NCBI GenBank assembly: GCA_042138015.1
Contig: JBHIVA010000001.1
Span: 49,403 to 113,402, forward strand
Direction: 5' to 3'
Origin: TH1177 sp042138015
Lineage (GTDB): Archaea > Thermoproteota > Nitrososphaeria > Nitrososphaerales > Nitrososphaeraceae
DNA length: 64,000 nucleotides
Position numbers and translations under genes: made by a program. Below are positions 56,563-64,000 of this stretch, one piece after another. The notes under the pieces were generated by a model. It was not told the origin of the DNA and did no database searches. It saw only the letters and a list, made by a program, of their open reading frames with translations. Position 1 is the stretch's first letter. Every line of letters begins with the position of its first letter.

Positions 56563-57309
56563 TTAGCCAAATTTTCCTGAAAGATATCTTTCTGTAAGTT
56601 CTTTTTTTGGATTCTCAAAAATTTCCTTCGTTTGTCCAAATTCAATCAATTCTCCCAAATACATGAATGCAGTATAATCTGAAACTCTAGCAGCTTGTTG
56701 CATATTATGTGTTACTATAACTATAGTCAAATATTTTTTCAGTTCATGAACTAAATCCTCAATTTTGGATGAGGCAATGGGATCCAACGCTGAAGTAGGT
56801 TCATCCATTAATAATACTTCAGGATGCATAGCCAATGCCCTGGCAATACATAATCTCTGTTGCTGTCCTCCAGATAAACTTACTCCAGGCCGATTTAATT
56901 CATCTTTTACTTCTTCCCATAATGCTGCACCTTCAAGACTTTCTTTTACTATTTCCTGTATCAGAGTCTTATCTTTAATACCATTAAGTTTCAAACCAGA
57001 AGCAACATTATCAAAAATGCTCATTGTTGGAAACGGGTTTGGTTTTTGAAATACCATTCCTATTCTTCTCTTTATAGAAATAGGATTAACCTTTTGATCA
57101 TAAATATTAGTATCTTCCAAAAATATTTCACCTTTTACATAAGCTCCTGGAGTCATTTCATGCATCCTATTGAGACATCTTATCAGAGTTGTTTTGCCAC
57201 ATCCAGAAGGACCAATAAAGGCGGTTACTTTTTTTTCCTTGATATCTAAGTTAATTTTTCTTAAAACTTGTTTTTTGTTAAAGCCTACATTCAAATCGTT
57301 TATTTTCAT
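56563..57309 (-). CDS. pstB: Phosphate ABC transporter ATP-binding protein
   Basis: A 248-residue ABC ATPase of the PstB type. Walker A is GPSGCGKTTLIRCLNRM, the Q-loop is MVFQKPNPFPTMS (diagnostic for PstB), the ABC signature is LSGGQQQRLCIARALA and Walker B is VLLMDEPTSALDP. It powers phosphate import through PstCA. The usual pstS, pstC and pstA genes are not upstream: a rhodanese gene lies there instead. It forms an operon with phoU. Confidence 0.94.
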   Translation of the reverse strand: MKINDLNVGFNKKQVLRKINLDIKEKKVTAFIGPSGCGKTTLIRCLNRMHEMTPGAYVKGEIFLEDTNIYDQKVNPISIKRRIGMVFQKPNPFPTMSIFDNVASGLKLNGIKDKTLIQEIVKESLEGAALWEEVKDELNRPGVSLSGGQQQRLCIARALAMHPEVLLMDEPTSALDPIASSKIEDLVHELKKYLTIVIVTHNMQQAARVSDYTAFMYLGELIEFGQTKEIFENPKKELTERYLSGKFG

Positions 57310-57497
57310 TTTTCCTTTTTTTTCAGGTAAAAGGCATTCTTTCTTTATATTGTCAGTAGTTTCTATGTTTATAGTCGTAGCTAATCAAATTTCAATATCA
57401 ACTCACTCTAAATAAGTTGTGTCTATATAGTTAATGTAGTAATAAATAGTACTATTATCTCAATTTATAAGAGGAAAATCAGTTACCTATTGATACA

Positions 57498-58160
57498 TTA
57501 AATATCAATTGGCAAGTTATAATCATTTCCCCATTCATTCCACGATCCAAGATACATTTTAGCTTTCTTAAAGCCAATCTCTCTTAAGATTACAAAACTA
57601 TTAGCTGCTCTATAGCCTCCTTGACAGTATGTGATTATCTCTTTTTTTTTCGAAAAATTCCTATACATTTTTTTTAACTCTAATTCTGATCTAAATCTTC
57701 CATTCTTCAAATTAGTACTCCACTCTATGTTTGTCGAAAGAGGAATATGTCCTCCTCTACATGCTCTAACATGTTGTCCAGAGAATTCTTTAGAACTACG
57801 CGAATCTATAATCTGAATATTTTTATCACATTCAAGTTTACTTTTTAACGCTTGTGCATTGATTAAAACTCTAGGATTAGGCTTACATTTGTACCGTCTA
57901 TAACACATTTTCTGCGTTTCCTTGCTCATAACTCTTTTTTCTCGTTTCCATTTTTCAAATCCACCATTTAACATCGCAACTCTGTGATGCGATAAATATA
58001 ATGAAAGCCACACACCCCTAGCAGCAGAAGGTCCAGAAATGTTATCATAAAAAATTAGATTTGTTTTCTTATTAATATCAAAATTGGAGAATAACCTGCA
58101 GCTTTGATTGGTGAATTCATTTAATCCTGATTCAGAAGTATCACTCCAATGAAATTGCAT
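57498..58160 (-). CDS. Two-domain rhodanese (thiosulfate sulfurtransferase), N-terminus extends upstream
   Basis: From ATG 58160 the protein has 220 residues, but the reading frame continues upstream with RIIDTRPFLDYIRGHIPKS, the N-terminal part of rhodanese domain 1, back to 58292. That stretch contains no ATG, GTG or TTG, so the real start may be ATT at 58292, or the sequence has an error. The second domain holds the active-site loop YCQGGYRA. Domain 1 is the inactive type without a catalytic Cys. It would transfer sulfur from thiosulfate or a persulfide donor. It is upstream of pstB on the same strand with a 188 bp gap. Confidence 0.82.
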   Translation of the reverse strand: MQFHWSDTSESGLNEFTNQSCRLFSNFDINKKTNLIFYDNISGPSAARGVWLSLYLSHHRVAMLNGGFEKWKREKRVMSKETQKMCYRRYKCKPNPRVLINAQALKSKLECDKNIQIIDSRSSKEFSGQHVRACRGGHIPLSTNIEWSTNLKNGRFRSELELKKMYRNFSKKKEIITYCQGGYRAANSFVILREIGFKKAKMYLGSWNEWGNDYNLPIDI

Positions 58161-58497
58161 TAATTCTATGTTTATGGATTTTGGAATATGTCCACGAATA
58201 TAATCTAGGAATGGTCTCGTATCTATTATTCTGATATTATCTTTTTTTTTATTAATCTCTCTAATTCTGCTGTGGTAATTAATAATGTCAATATTAATTA
58301 TTTATATTAGTCTTTCATTTATATTTTCTATATAAATCTCAAATATCTCTTGTGATAAATTACAAGAATGTTATTTTAAATTTTTTTAATATCAATTTAA
58401 CTAAAAATTTTATTAAAAATAATTATGAATAAAATTTACCATCCAAATACCCATTAAAATTGATTATTCAAATTCATAATGTCTTTTTTCGCCAATA

Positions 58498-58505
58498 TAT
58501 ATAAT
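58498..58505 (+). promoter_or_regulatory. Probable TATA box of the nucleotide-sugar dehydrogenase gene
   Basis: TATATAAT predicts a transcription start near 58528. That coincides with the ATG at 58527 and supports it over an upstream ATG at 58479. Confidence 0.45.
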
Positions 58506-58526
58506 AAAAAAGTTGAAATTTTTATC

Positions 58527-59558
58527 ATGTCGAACATCTGTTCTTCCAAAGCAAAATCAGTTCTAGTAATAGGCTTAGGCCAATTAGGTTTACCGGTAGC
58601 AAAATATGTTAAAAGTAGAGGATTTGATGTTTATGGTTATGATGTTCGTACAGAGGCTATGGTTATAGCTGAAAAAATACATGGAATCAAACTTTCGAGT
58701 GACTTTAAAAATTTTGATGTATATATAATATGTATTTCAACTCATAAACAAAACGATATACATACTCCTCATATTGATGATCTATTTTCAATAGTAAAGA
58801 GAATATCCTATGAAGCTAAAGATGGGGCATTAGTATCTATTGAAAGTACTATCCCAAAGGGAACTTCCAAAAAGATTTTTGATTTATTGGAACACAGATT
58901 TCATCTGGTACATGCACCTCATAGATGGTTTTCGTTGGATGAAGCAAAACACGGTGTAAACCAATTAAGGGTTATTGGAGGAGTAAATTCTTGCTGTTTA
59001 AAGATTGGCTTGACTTTTTATTCTGGAGAAAAAAATAGTTTCTCAAGTTTACAGGAAGGGCAATCAACTTTAAACGTCAAACCACTCCAAGTTACCACTG
59101 AACCGAACGATGGTAATCTCGAATCCTTTGAATATGAAATCGCCGAAGCTAACCCAAAAAATATAGAAGTTAGCTTGGGTATCAAAATGCATCCTGTTTC
59201 TTCCATAGAATTAGCCGAATTAACAAAAATCATTGAAAATTCACATAGATACCTACAAATTGCCTTTGCAGAAGAATTATATTTATACTGTGAGGCAAAT
59301 GATGTTTCCTTTTCTGAGTTGAGAGATGCATTAAATACTAAATGGAATGTAGAAATTTTGGAACCTAGGGACGGAATAGATGGACATTGTTTGCCAAAAG
59401 ATACTAAAATGTTCATTAGTTCATCACATAAAATTAAAAGCAAGATATTGCAATCTGCAATGGAAATAGATTCAGCTTATAGAATCTATAGAGAATTAAG
59501 ATCTAAAAAAGTTGTCAATCATATAACAAACCCTATGTTAAAAAATTATGATTATTAG
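58527..59558 (+). CDS. Nucleotide-sugar (UDP-glucose/ManNAc type) dehydrogenase, short form
   Basis: A 343-residue UDPG/GDP-mannose dehydrogenase-family protein. The NAD loop is IGLGQLGLPVAKYVKS near residue 15, then ESTIPKGTSKKI, and the catalytic Cys288 in DGIDGHCLPKDTKMF. Family enzymes usually have more than 400 residues, with a C-terminal sugar-nucleotide domain. This one stops about 50 residues after the catalytic loop, so that domain is missing. The TATA box spacing chooses ATG 58527 over 58479. Next is a convergent dedA gene 3 bp away. Confidence 0.82.
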   Translation: MSNICSSKAKSVLVIGLGQLGLPVAKYVKSRGFDVYGYDVRTEAMVIAEKIHGIKLSSDFKNFDVYIICISTHKQNDIHTPHIDDLFSIVKRISYEAKDGALVSIESTIPKGTSKKIFDLLEHRFHLVHAPHRWFSLDEAKHGVNQLRVIGGVNSCCLKIGLTFYSGEKNSFSSLQEGQSTLNVKPLQVTTEPNDGNLESFEYEIAEANPKNIEVSLGIKMHPVSSIELAELTKIIENSHRYLQIAFAEELYLYCEANDVSFSELRDALNTKWNVEILEPRDGIDGHCLPKDTKMFISSSHKIKSKILQSAMEIDSAYRIYRELRSKKVVNHITNPMLKNYDY

Positions 59559-59561
59559 AAA

Positions 59562-60239
59562 TCACTTTTTGTTATTGGGGTTTCTTTTTTTAATATACTT
59601 ATAAATAATTATCCCTGCAATACCAGAAATAATTAGTATAGCAACTATGTTAAAAATGGAAGAAGATTCGAGGAAAAATTTATCCCAGGCTTCTCCTAGA
59701 TAATAACCTACTAAAGTAAGACATAGGCTCCAAATACTTGATCCTATAAATGTAAATAACGTGAAGTAAATGATATTCATTCTCGAAAGTCCTGCTGGGA
59801 TAGATATCAATTCTCTAACCCCTGGTGCAAGTCTCCCTAAAAATACTGCAATATTGCCATGTTTGCTAAACCATACCTCAGATTTATTCAGTTTCTTTTC
59901 GTTTATCAACAAATATTTTCCCAATCTTAAGATTACTTTTCTTCCCAATTTCAAAGATATCATATAAATAATCAAAGCACCGAGTGTAGACCCACTTGCA
60001 CCAATTAACGCAAATATGATTGCACTCACTATCCCGAGATCTTGGCTTTGGGCTACATACCCAGCTAGAGGGAAAATTAACTCGCTGGGAATGATAGGAA
60101 ATAAAGTCTCAATTAATGCTGCAATAAAAATTCCAAAGTAACCAAACTCGTATATCATTTTTGAAATGGAATTTAATATATCATTGATAACAGAAAAAGA
60201 TGAAGACGCAAATACTAGGTATACATATAAACTAATCAA
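59562..60239 (-). CDS. DedA family membrane protein
   Basis: A 225-residue membrane protein of the DedA/SNARE-associated family. The signature is GIFIAALIETLFPIIPSELI, then FPLAGYVAQSQ and FLGRLAPGVRELISIPAG in the middle. About five hydrophobic segments are visible. DedA proteins are linked to undecaprenyl-phosphate or phospholipid translocation and membrane homeostasis. The N-terminus may carry a cleavable or first membrane helix. Convergent with the preceding dehydrogenase. Confidence 0.88.
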   Translation of the reverse strand: MISLYVYLVFASSSFSVINDILNSISKMIYEFGYFGIFIAALIETLFPIIPSELIFPLAGYVAQSQDLGIVSAIIFALIGASGSTLGALIIYMISLKLGRKVILRLGKYLLINEKKLNKSEVWFSKHGNIAVFLGRLAPGVRELISIPAGLSRMNIIYFTLFTFIGSSIWSLCLTLVGYYLGEAWDKFFLESSSIFNIVAILIISGIAGIIIYKYIKKRNPNNKK

Positions 60240-60309
60240 AATATAAAAAGGTTAAATTAATATTGTTAATAAAACTTATGGAACTTTAAATAACAGTGAT
60301 TTTTTCAAA

Positions 60310-60522
60310 TTAATGTTGAGTACTAGTCTCTTGGTGGATATTTTTATTTTTGATCAATGTTACTATTCCTAAGGTTATAAATGCAACCCCAAGCGCCAAA
60401 ATAAGATAATCACCAGGAAGAATTATTGCCCAAACTTCATTAACTGTTCCTGCATAAATGAAAAGCAGTGCTAATAATACAAGTGCGATACCAGCTATCG
60501 TTTCTCCATTTATTCTTTCCAT
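60310..60522 (-). CDS. Small two-helix membrane protein
   Basis: A 70-residue protein with two hydrophobic segments (GIALVLLALLFIYAGTVNEV and YLILALGVAFITLGIVTLI) and a polar C-terminal tail. No family is recognised. It is on the same strand as dedA with a 70 bp gap, so possibly cotranscribed. Confidence 0.65.
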   Translation of the reverse strand: MERINGETIAGIALVLLALLFIYAGTVNEVWAIILPGDYLILALGVAFITLGIVTLIKNKNIHQETSTQH

Positions 60523-60750
60523 ACCAAATCAAATAGATATATTATTATAAATATTATTACTTTTTGAATATTAAGATTACCATTTATCTATATGACTAAA
60601 TATTGGTTTAAATTTTCTAATGGGATAAATTTGTTATACTTTAAATTATATCAAATTTAACAATCTATCTTAATATCCTCTAAAGAACTATTTTAATAAT
60701 GCAGAATAATGGTCAGTCTATGTTGAAGATTAGGTCATTTTTATACCAGG

Positions 60751-60972
60751 GTGATTCATATGTCTAGGAGATCAGCTATTTTTTTGTTTTGGCTTTTTGG
60801 CTTTGGGATAGGGTTTGGCGGTTATCTTGCATTCCCCACCATTACTCGTTGGTTCGAAACTATAGCACCTCATTTCCTTGAGGAATCAATGTTAGGAGCC
60901 TTGATAGCAGGACTAGTAGGTTCTATATTGAGTACTGTTACAATTATAACGTGGGCAAATCGACGTTCTTGA
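60751..60972 (+). CDS. Small two-helix membrane protein
   Basis: A 73-residue protein with two hydrophobic segments (FLFWLFGFGIGFGGYLAF and LGALIAGLVGSILSTVTII) and glycine-rich helices. ATG 60760 (MSRRSAIF) is an alternative start. AGGGTGATT just before 60751 resembles a ribosome binding site. Function unknown. Confidence 0.6.
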   Translation: MIHMSRRSAIFLFWLFGFGIGFGGYLAFPTITRWFETIAPHFLEESMLGALIAGLVGSILSTVTIITWANRRS

Positions 60973-61040
60973 AGTTTAGAGTAACAATAAACTCTACAGG
61001 ATTTATATCTTGATATTTAAAAGCCATTAATTAATTGTAG

Positions 61041-61649
61041 TTAGTTATCATCATTTGGCTCTTCTTCAACATCTTGCGGTTCAATATTAACTGAAGTAGT
61101 ATAAGTTATCTCTTCGTCATTATCATAAATACATCTTATTTCTAAATTTTTAAAACCATAAGGAACATCATCTGGAACCATAATAGTAGAATAATCTATT
61201 TGTTTAATTGGATATATCTCGTTTGCATCGTCTGTATCATAATCGATTAGATAAGCTCTCATTTGTAGTGGTTGTTTTCCATATTTTAATGATATTTTTT
61301 CTCCATGCTTCATTGTGATCTGAGCTTGTTCATTAGTCTGTGTTTCAAATAAGTTAGGTATTCCTATTTGTGTAATAGTCTCATTCTGGACATGCATATA
61401 AGGATCTAAGTCAATTTCTCTATCTCCAAATAATGCCTTCAACTCTGGAACTTCTTTTCCCAAATTTTTGACTACTTGAGTTTTATCATCTTCTGCAGTA
61501 AGATTTTCAGATTGTGCTATTGCTTCATTAAGAAAATAAAGATTACCAAAAAATAAAAATACCCAAAATATTGCCACTGAAATATCCATCCTCTTGTTAT
61601 TTGGTATTATTTTATTTGAAAGCTCTAACATCCCATTAAAATTAATCAT
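61041..61649 (-). CDS. Membrane-anchored or secreted protein of unknown function
   Basis: A 202-residue protein with one N-terminal hydrophobic segment (ISVAIFWVFLFFGNLYFL, residues ~23-40) followed by an acidic, extracytoplasmic-looking domain with alternating strands. The tail is strongly acidic (VEEEPNDDN). No family is recognised. It lies upstream-adjacent on the same strand to a membrane protein and a glycosyltransferase and may act with them at the cell envelope. Confidence 0.6.
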   Translation of the reverse strand: MINFNGMLELSNKIIPNNKRMDISVAIFWVFLFFGNLYFLNEAIAQSENLTAEDDKTQVVKNLGKEVPELKALFGDREIDLDPYMHVQNETITQIGIPNLFETQTNEQAQITMKHGEKISLKYGKQPLQMRAYLIDYDTDDANEIYPIKQIDYSTIMVPDDVPYGFKNLEIRCIYDNDEEITYTTSVNIEPQDVEEEPNDDN

Positions 61650-61736
61650 TTATACATATATATATTAATAAATTTTATAAATGTAATTATAGGATAACAT
61701 ATATTTTTGATTTTTTATTTTAATTTCAATTAGGTT

Positions 61737-62282
61737 TCATATCATATTTTTCGATTTCGTAATTACAAAGAAACAATGACTAGCAATTATTAATGAGGCC
61801 AGGAACATTTGGGTAGCAAATGCTAGATTCCAAGGTGTATCTGCTTTAGGATAATTTATTAAATTCTGATCTGGTTCAAAAATACCGCTAATTAAGTTAT
61901 CGATTATTATTGAATTCCATACTGTAAAATTATAAAATAACTCGTAAACAGAAATAATAATAGCTATAAGACTGAAAATCTGTAAAATAGTTTGAATATA
62001 CGAAGACAAATTGTTAATATTGTCCTCAAAAATTTTCATTGCAGTAAACCATGAAATGAGTGAAAATATCATTAAATAAGTGACTAAATTTACTGATCCT
62101 CTGAAAGGAAATTCTGTATCTAGTAATACATCTCCGATAATTATTTTTTTATCATTTTTGTAACTTTCTGCGCTCTTCAGCATACCATAGCCTGTTATTA
62201 TTAACATAATAGTTACGCTCAGATAAAAAATTGCTATTATAGACTTCTTTGAGTTAACTAATTTTCGATTGATTGTTATCAT
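61737..62282 (-). CDS. Four-helix membrane protein of unknown function
   Basis: A 181-residue protein with about four membrane helices (IFYLSVTIMLIITGYGML, YLMIFSLISWFTAMKIF, TILQIFSLIAIIISVYEL and FLASLIIASHCFFVI). I recognise no conserved domain. The gene begins 41 bp after the glycosyltransferase stop on the same strand, so the two are probably cotranscribed. Confidence 0.6.
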   Translation of the reverse strand: MITINRKLVNSKKSIIAIFYLSVTIMLIITGYGMLKSAESYKNDKKIIIGDVLLDTEFPFRGSVNLVTYLMIFSLISWFTAMKIFEDNINNLSSYIQTILQIFSLIAIIISVYELFYNFTVWNSIIIDNLISGIFEPDQNLINYPKADTPWNLAFATQMFLASLIIASHCFFVITKSKNMI

Positions 62283-62322
62283 CTTATTTAAAAAATAGAT
62301 ATCTTATACAGATCATCTATAA

Positions 62323-63744
62323 TCATTTGTTCACAACATAAAAATCATAATTGGGTAATCCCTCTATAGTTTTAACTCTTTTCTTTAATTGATATTCTAA
62401 TATTGCAAAAAATGCCGGAAATGTTTCAAGTAATCCTAACAAGATGGATAAAACTAGGGCATAACAATGTAAACTAATTTTTTTGAAAATTTTATAGTTG
62501 TTATACCTCAGATTTAGCGTCAAGCCTATTTGATATGATAGTAACCACATTATATAAGGAAATAACAATAATAAAGCAAACACACCTAAATCTACTGGAT
62601 TATAAATGTGATTAACAGTAATTGAGTTTAAGTAACTAGCAGTTTCTGGAAAAACAAACGGAAAAAAAGAAGAAACAATATATTGTATCCATATTAGGGG
62701 ATTATATTCACTTTTTTCAATTAGTATCTGAACAGATGCTATTAACATAGGTACAAATGTGCTAACGTACAGTATCGTTGATAACATCCCTGAAATAAAA
62801 CCCATAAAATAACTAGCTAATTTAAAACCTAGCTTAAATCTATGCCAAAAAGGAAATCTATTGATATTCTGTAATGTTCCTAAGATCCATCTTCTTCTCT
62901 GCATAAAATGGTCTTTTATATTTAATGGCGGTTGTTCCAAAAGTATACCACCGTGCCATCCTAATCCATTGACGCCAAATTTTTCATAAATTTTATATCC
63001 AAAAACCTGATCTTCTGCTAACGTTTCACCAAAATTCCATCCTATCATGTCTTCTACATCTGATCTTACAAGTAAGTTGCTGCCGTGTAAATGAAGTGGA
63101 GGAGGATTTGTCATCTGAGAGACGCAATCATAGCAACCAAATGGTCTAACAGATTCGGCAAGAGCAGTTATAGGATTAGCACTATCAAATTTTAGAGGAT
63201 ATACAATTGGTCCCTCAGATGCTACTCCCTTCCCCTCTCGAATGTATTTTAGTAAAGACAATAAAGTTTGGTCTGTAACATAACTCTCATCATCCATATG
63301 AAATATCCAAAATTTTTTAGTATTTTCGCCTTTGTTTCTTCTATGTTCTACCGCATATTGGAGGGCTCTAGCCTTTTTAATTGCATTTGTTTTATAACCT
63401 CTCTTTACTACTATTATTTCAGAGTTTTTTAACCGGTTAAAATTCGTTTGATCATTCTCATCCTCTGTAACTATTGAAATTTTATAATTATTATAATTGA
63501 CTCTTCTTGATGCTGATATAATGGATCGAATTCCTCTTTCTACCACTTTGGTTTTGGTTGCGGAACGAGTTGTAATTTGAAAAATTATAATGGGATCATT
63601 ATATATTCTACGAAGATCTTTTTCTATCAAAACCCTTCTATTTCTTACAAACCTAAATAAGGTTAAAAACGCTACAGGAATTGTAGAAAACCAAAACGTT
63701 AATAGAATAATATATAGCGTATAATTTAATATCTCCAATACCAC
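62323..63744 (-). CDS. Membrane-bound family 2 glycosyltransferase
   Basis: A 473-residue processive-type GT2. One N-terminal membrane helix is followed by a GT-A domain with the metal-binding DDESYV near residue 150, LAEDQVFGYKIYEKFG near residue 240 and QRRRWILG (the QxxRW motif) near residue 285. Four or five C-terminal membrane helices follow. The layout resembles BcsA/cellulose-synthase-like and eukaryotic Egghead mannosyltransferases. Its product, perhaps an extracellular polysaccharide or glycolipid, is not known. It is the first gene of a three-gene minus-strand group with two membrane proteins. Confidence 0.85.
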   Translation of the reverse strand: MVLEILNYTLYIILLTFWFSTIPVAFLTLFRFVRNRRVLIEKDLRRIYNDPIIIFQITTRSATKTKVVERGIRSIISASRRVNYNNYKISIVTEDENDQTNFNRLKNSEIIVVKRGYKTNAIKKARALQYAVEHRRNKGENTKKFWIFHMDDESYVTDQTLLSLLKYIREGKGVASEGPIVYPLKFDSANPITALAESVRPFGCYDCVSQMTNPPPLHLHGSNLLVRSDVEDMIGWNFGETLAEDQVFGYKIYEKFGVNGLGWHGGILLEQPPLNIKDHFMQRRRWILGTLQNINRFPFWHRFKLGFKLASYFMGFISGMLSTILYVSTFVPMLIASVQILIEKSEYNPLIWIQYIVSSFFPFVFPETASYLNSITVNHIYNPVDLGVFALLLLFPYIMWLLSYQIGLTLNLRYNNYKIFKKISLHCYALVLSILLGLLETFPAFFAILEYQLKKRVKTIEGLPNYDFYVVNK

Positions 63745-63860
63745 TTCTGTAATTTACCCTATAATAAAATTTTCACTATATTTGTCGTTTTAATTACTAT
63801 AATAATTGGTATTATAGTTGTATTTCCCTTTTTTCCAAAAATATTACTAAAAGAAAAAAT

Positions 63861-63868
63861 GTATATGT
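63861..63868 (+). promoter_or_regulatory. Probable TATA box for the Gly/Ser-rich gene
   Basis: GTATATGT predicts transcription start near 63891, matching a leaderless GTG start at 63890. The call rests on spacing only. Confidence 0.4.
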
Positions 63869-63889
63869 AGTCATTTCAAATTATTTGAC

Positions 63890-64000
63890 GTGAATAGTAA
63901 TTTGCCGGGCAGTAGTGTTAGTAGTGAAGGAGGTGCAGGTGGAGGCGCCAATAAAGGCGGAGGTGGAAGTAGTAGTGCAGGAGGATCCTCCGGTCCTGGC
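63890..64000 (+). CDS. Gly/Ser-rich protein, 3' end outside the window
   Basis: From GTG 63890 the frame is open to the window end: MNSNLPGSSVSSEGGAGGGA followed by more Gly, Ser and Asn. The segment is far more GC-rich than the rest of the window because of its glycine codons. A TATA-like box 22 bp upstream supports a leaderless start. It may be a low-complexity surface or nucleic-acid-binding protein; nothing more can be said from 37 residues. Confidence 0.5.
   Translation, partial: MNSNLPGSSVSSEGGAGGGANKGGGGSSSAGGSSGPG

Noticed and set aside
1..64000. CRISPR arrays, prophage and integrase genes
   Set aside because: No regularly spaced direct repeats, cas genes, integrase or phage structural genes were seen; the only mobile DNA recognised is the IS remnant at 51756-52122.

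Overview
The window is AT-rich archaeal chromosome, best read as an ammonia-oxidising Nitrososphaerota (Thaumarchaeota) genome, probably of the Nitrososphaera/Nitrosocosmicus type. This assignment is an inference from gene content. The supporting genes are class I lysyl-tRNA synthetase, archaeal/eukaryotic ribosomal proteins eS17 and eL40, the KEOPS subunit Cgi121, archaeal Elp3, the archaeal shikimate route (ADH synthase, DHQ synthase II, GHMP-type shikimate kinase), intron-bearing tRNAs with an EndA splicing endonuclease, and many genes with TATA-like boxes about 25 bp before the start codon (leaderless transcripts).

Layout. 1-7.3 kb: the end of a NrdD-like protein without a visible glycyl-radical motif, class II ribonucleotide reductase, PyrB, then a minus-strand group of Tan1-like THUMP protein, Sua5/YrdC and a DHH phosphoesterase. 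7.7-12.8 kb: Elp3, class I LysRS, PurM. 13.6-24.6 kb: NadE followed by the complete common aromatic pathway (ADH synthase, DHQ synthase II, AroD, AroE, shikimate kinase, AroA, AroC), then a chorismate mutase-aminotransferase fusion and TyrA, with an orphan DNA methyltransferase inserted. 25-34.9 kb: a secreted protein, an eS17/ubiquitin-like/Cgi121 operon, EndA, homoserine dehydrogenase, a TauE-like exporter, a B12-radical SAM protein, eL40, and a P-loop kinase with its UPF0201 partner. 35-46 kb: a coiled-coil protein, an intron-containing tRNA-Arg(CCT), a universal stress protein, an electron-transfer-flavoprotein module (EtfB, EtfA, FixC-FixX fusion), a tRNA-Gln(CTG) with three introns, and ATP-dependent PEP carboxykinase. 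46-52 kb: small zinc-finger and CMD proteins, RNase Z, PRPP synthetase and a decayed insertion sequence. 52-58 kb: a HyuA-like ATPase next to a MurI-like protein whose two catalytic cysteines are both serine, a GNA1-like acetyltransferase, PhoU, PstB and a two-domain rhodanese. 58.5-64 kb: a short nucleotide-sugar dehydrogenase, DedA, small membrane proteins, a membrane glycosyltransferase and the start of a Gly/Ser-rich protein.

A recurring theme is tRNA maturation. EndA removes introns, RNase Z trims 3' ends, Sua5 and Cgi121 serve t6A, Tan1 serves ac4C, and Elp3 modifies wobble uridine. The two tRNA genes here carry four introns between them, three at non-canonical positions.

The most unusual items are the triple-intron tRNA-Gln, the double Cys-to-Ser MurI-like protein paired with HyuA, the NrdD-like protein lacking its radical motif beside NrdJ, and two genes whose conserved N-termini extend upstream of every canonical start codon.
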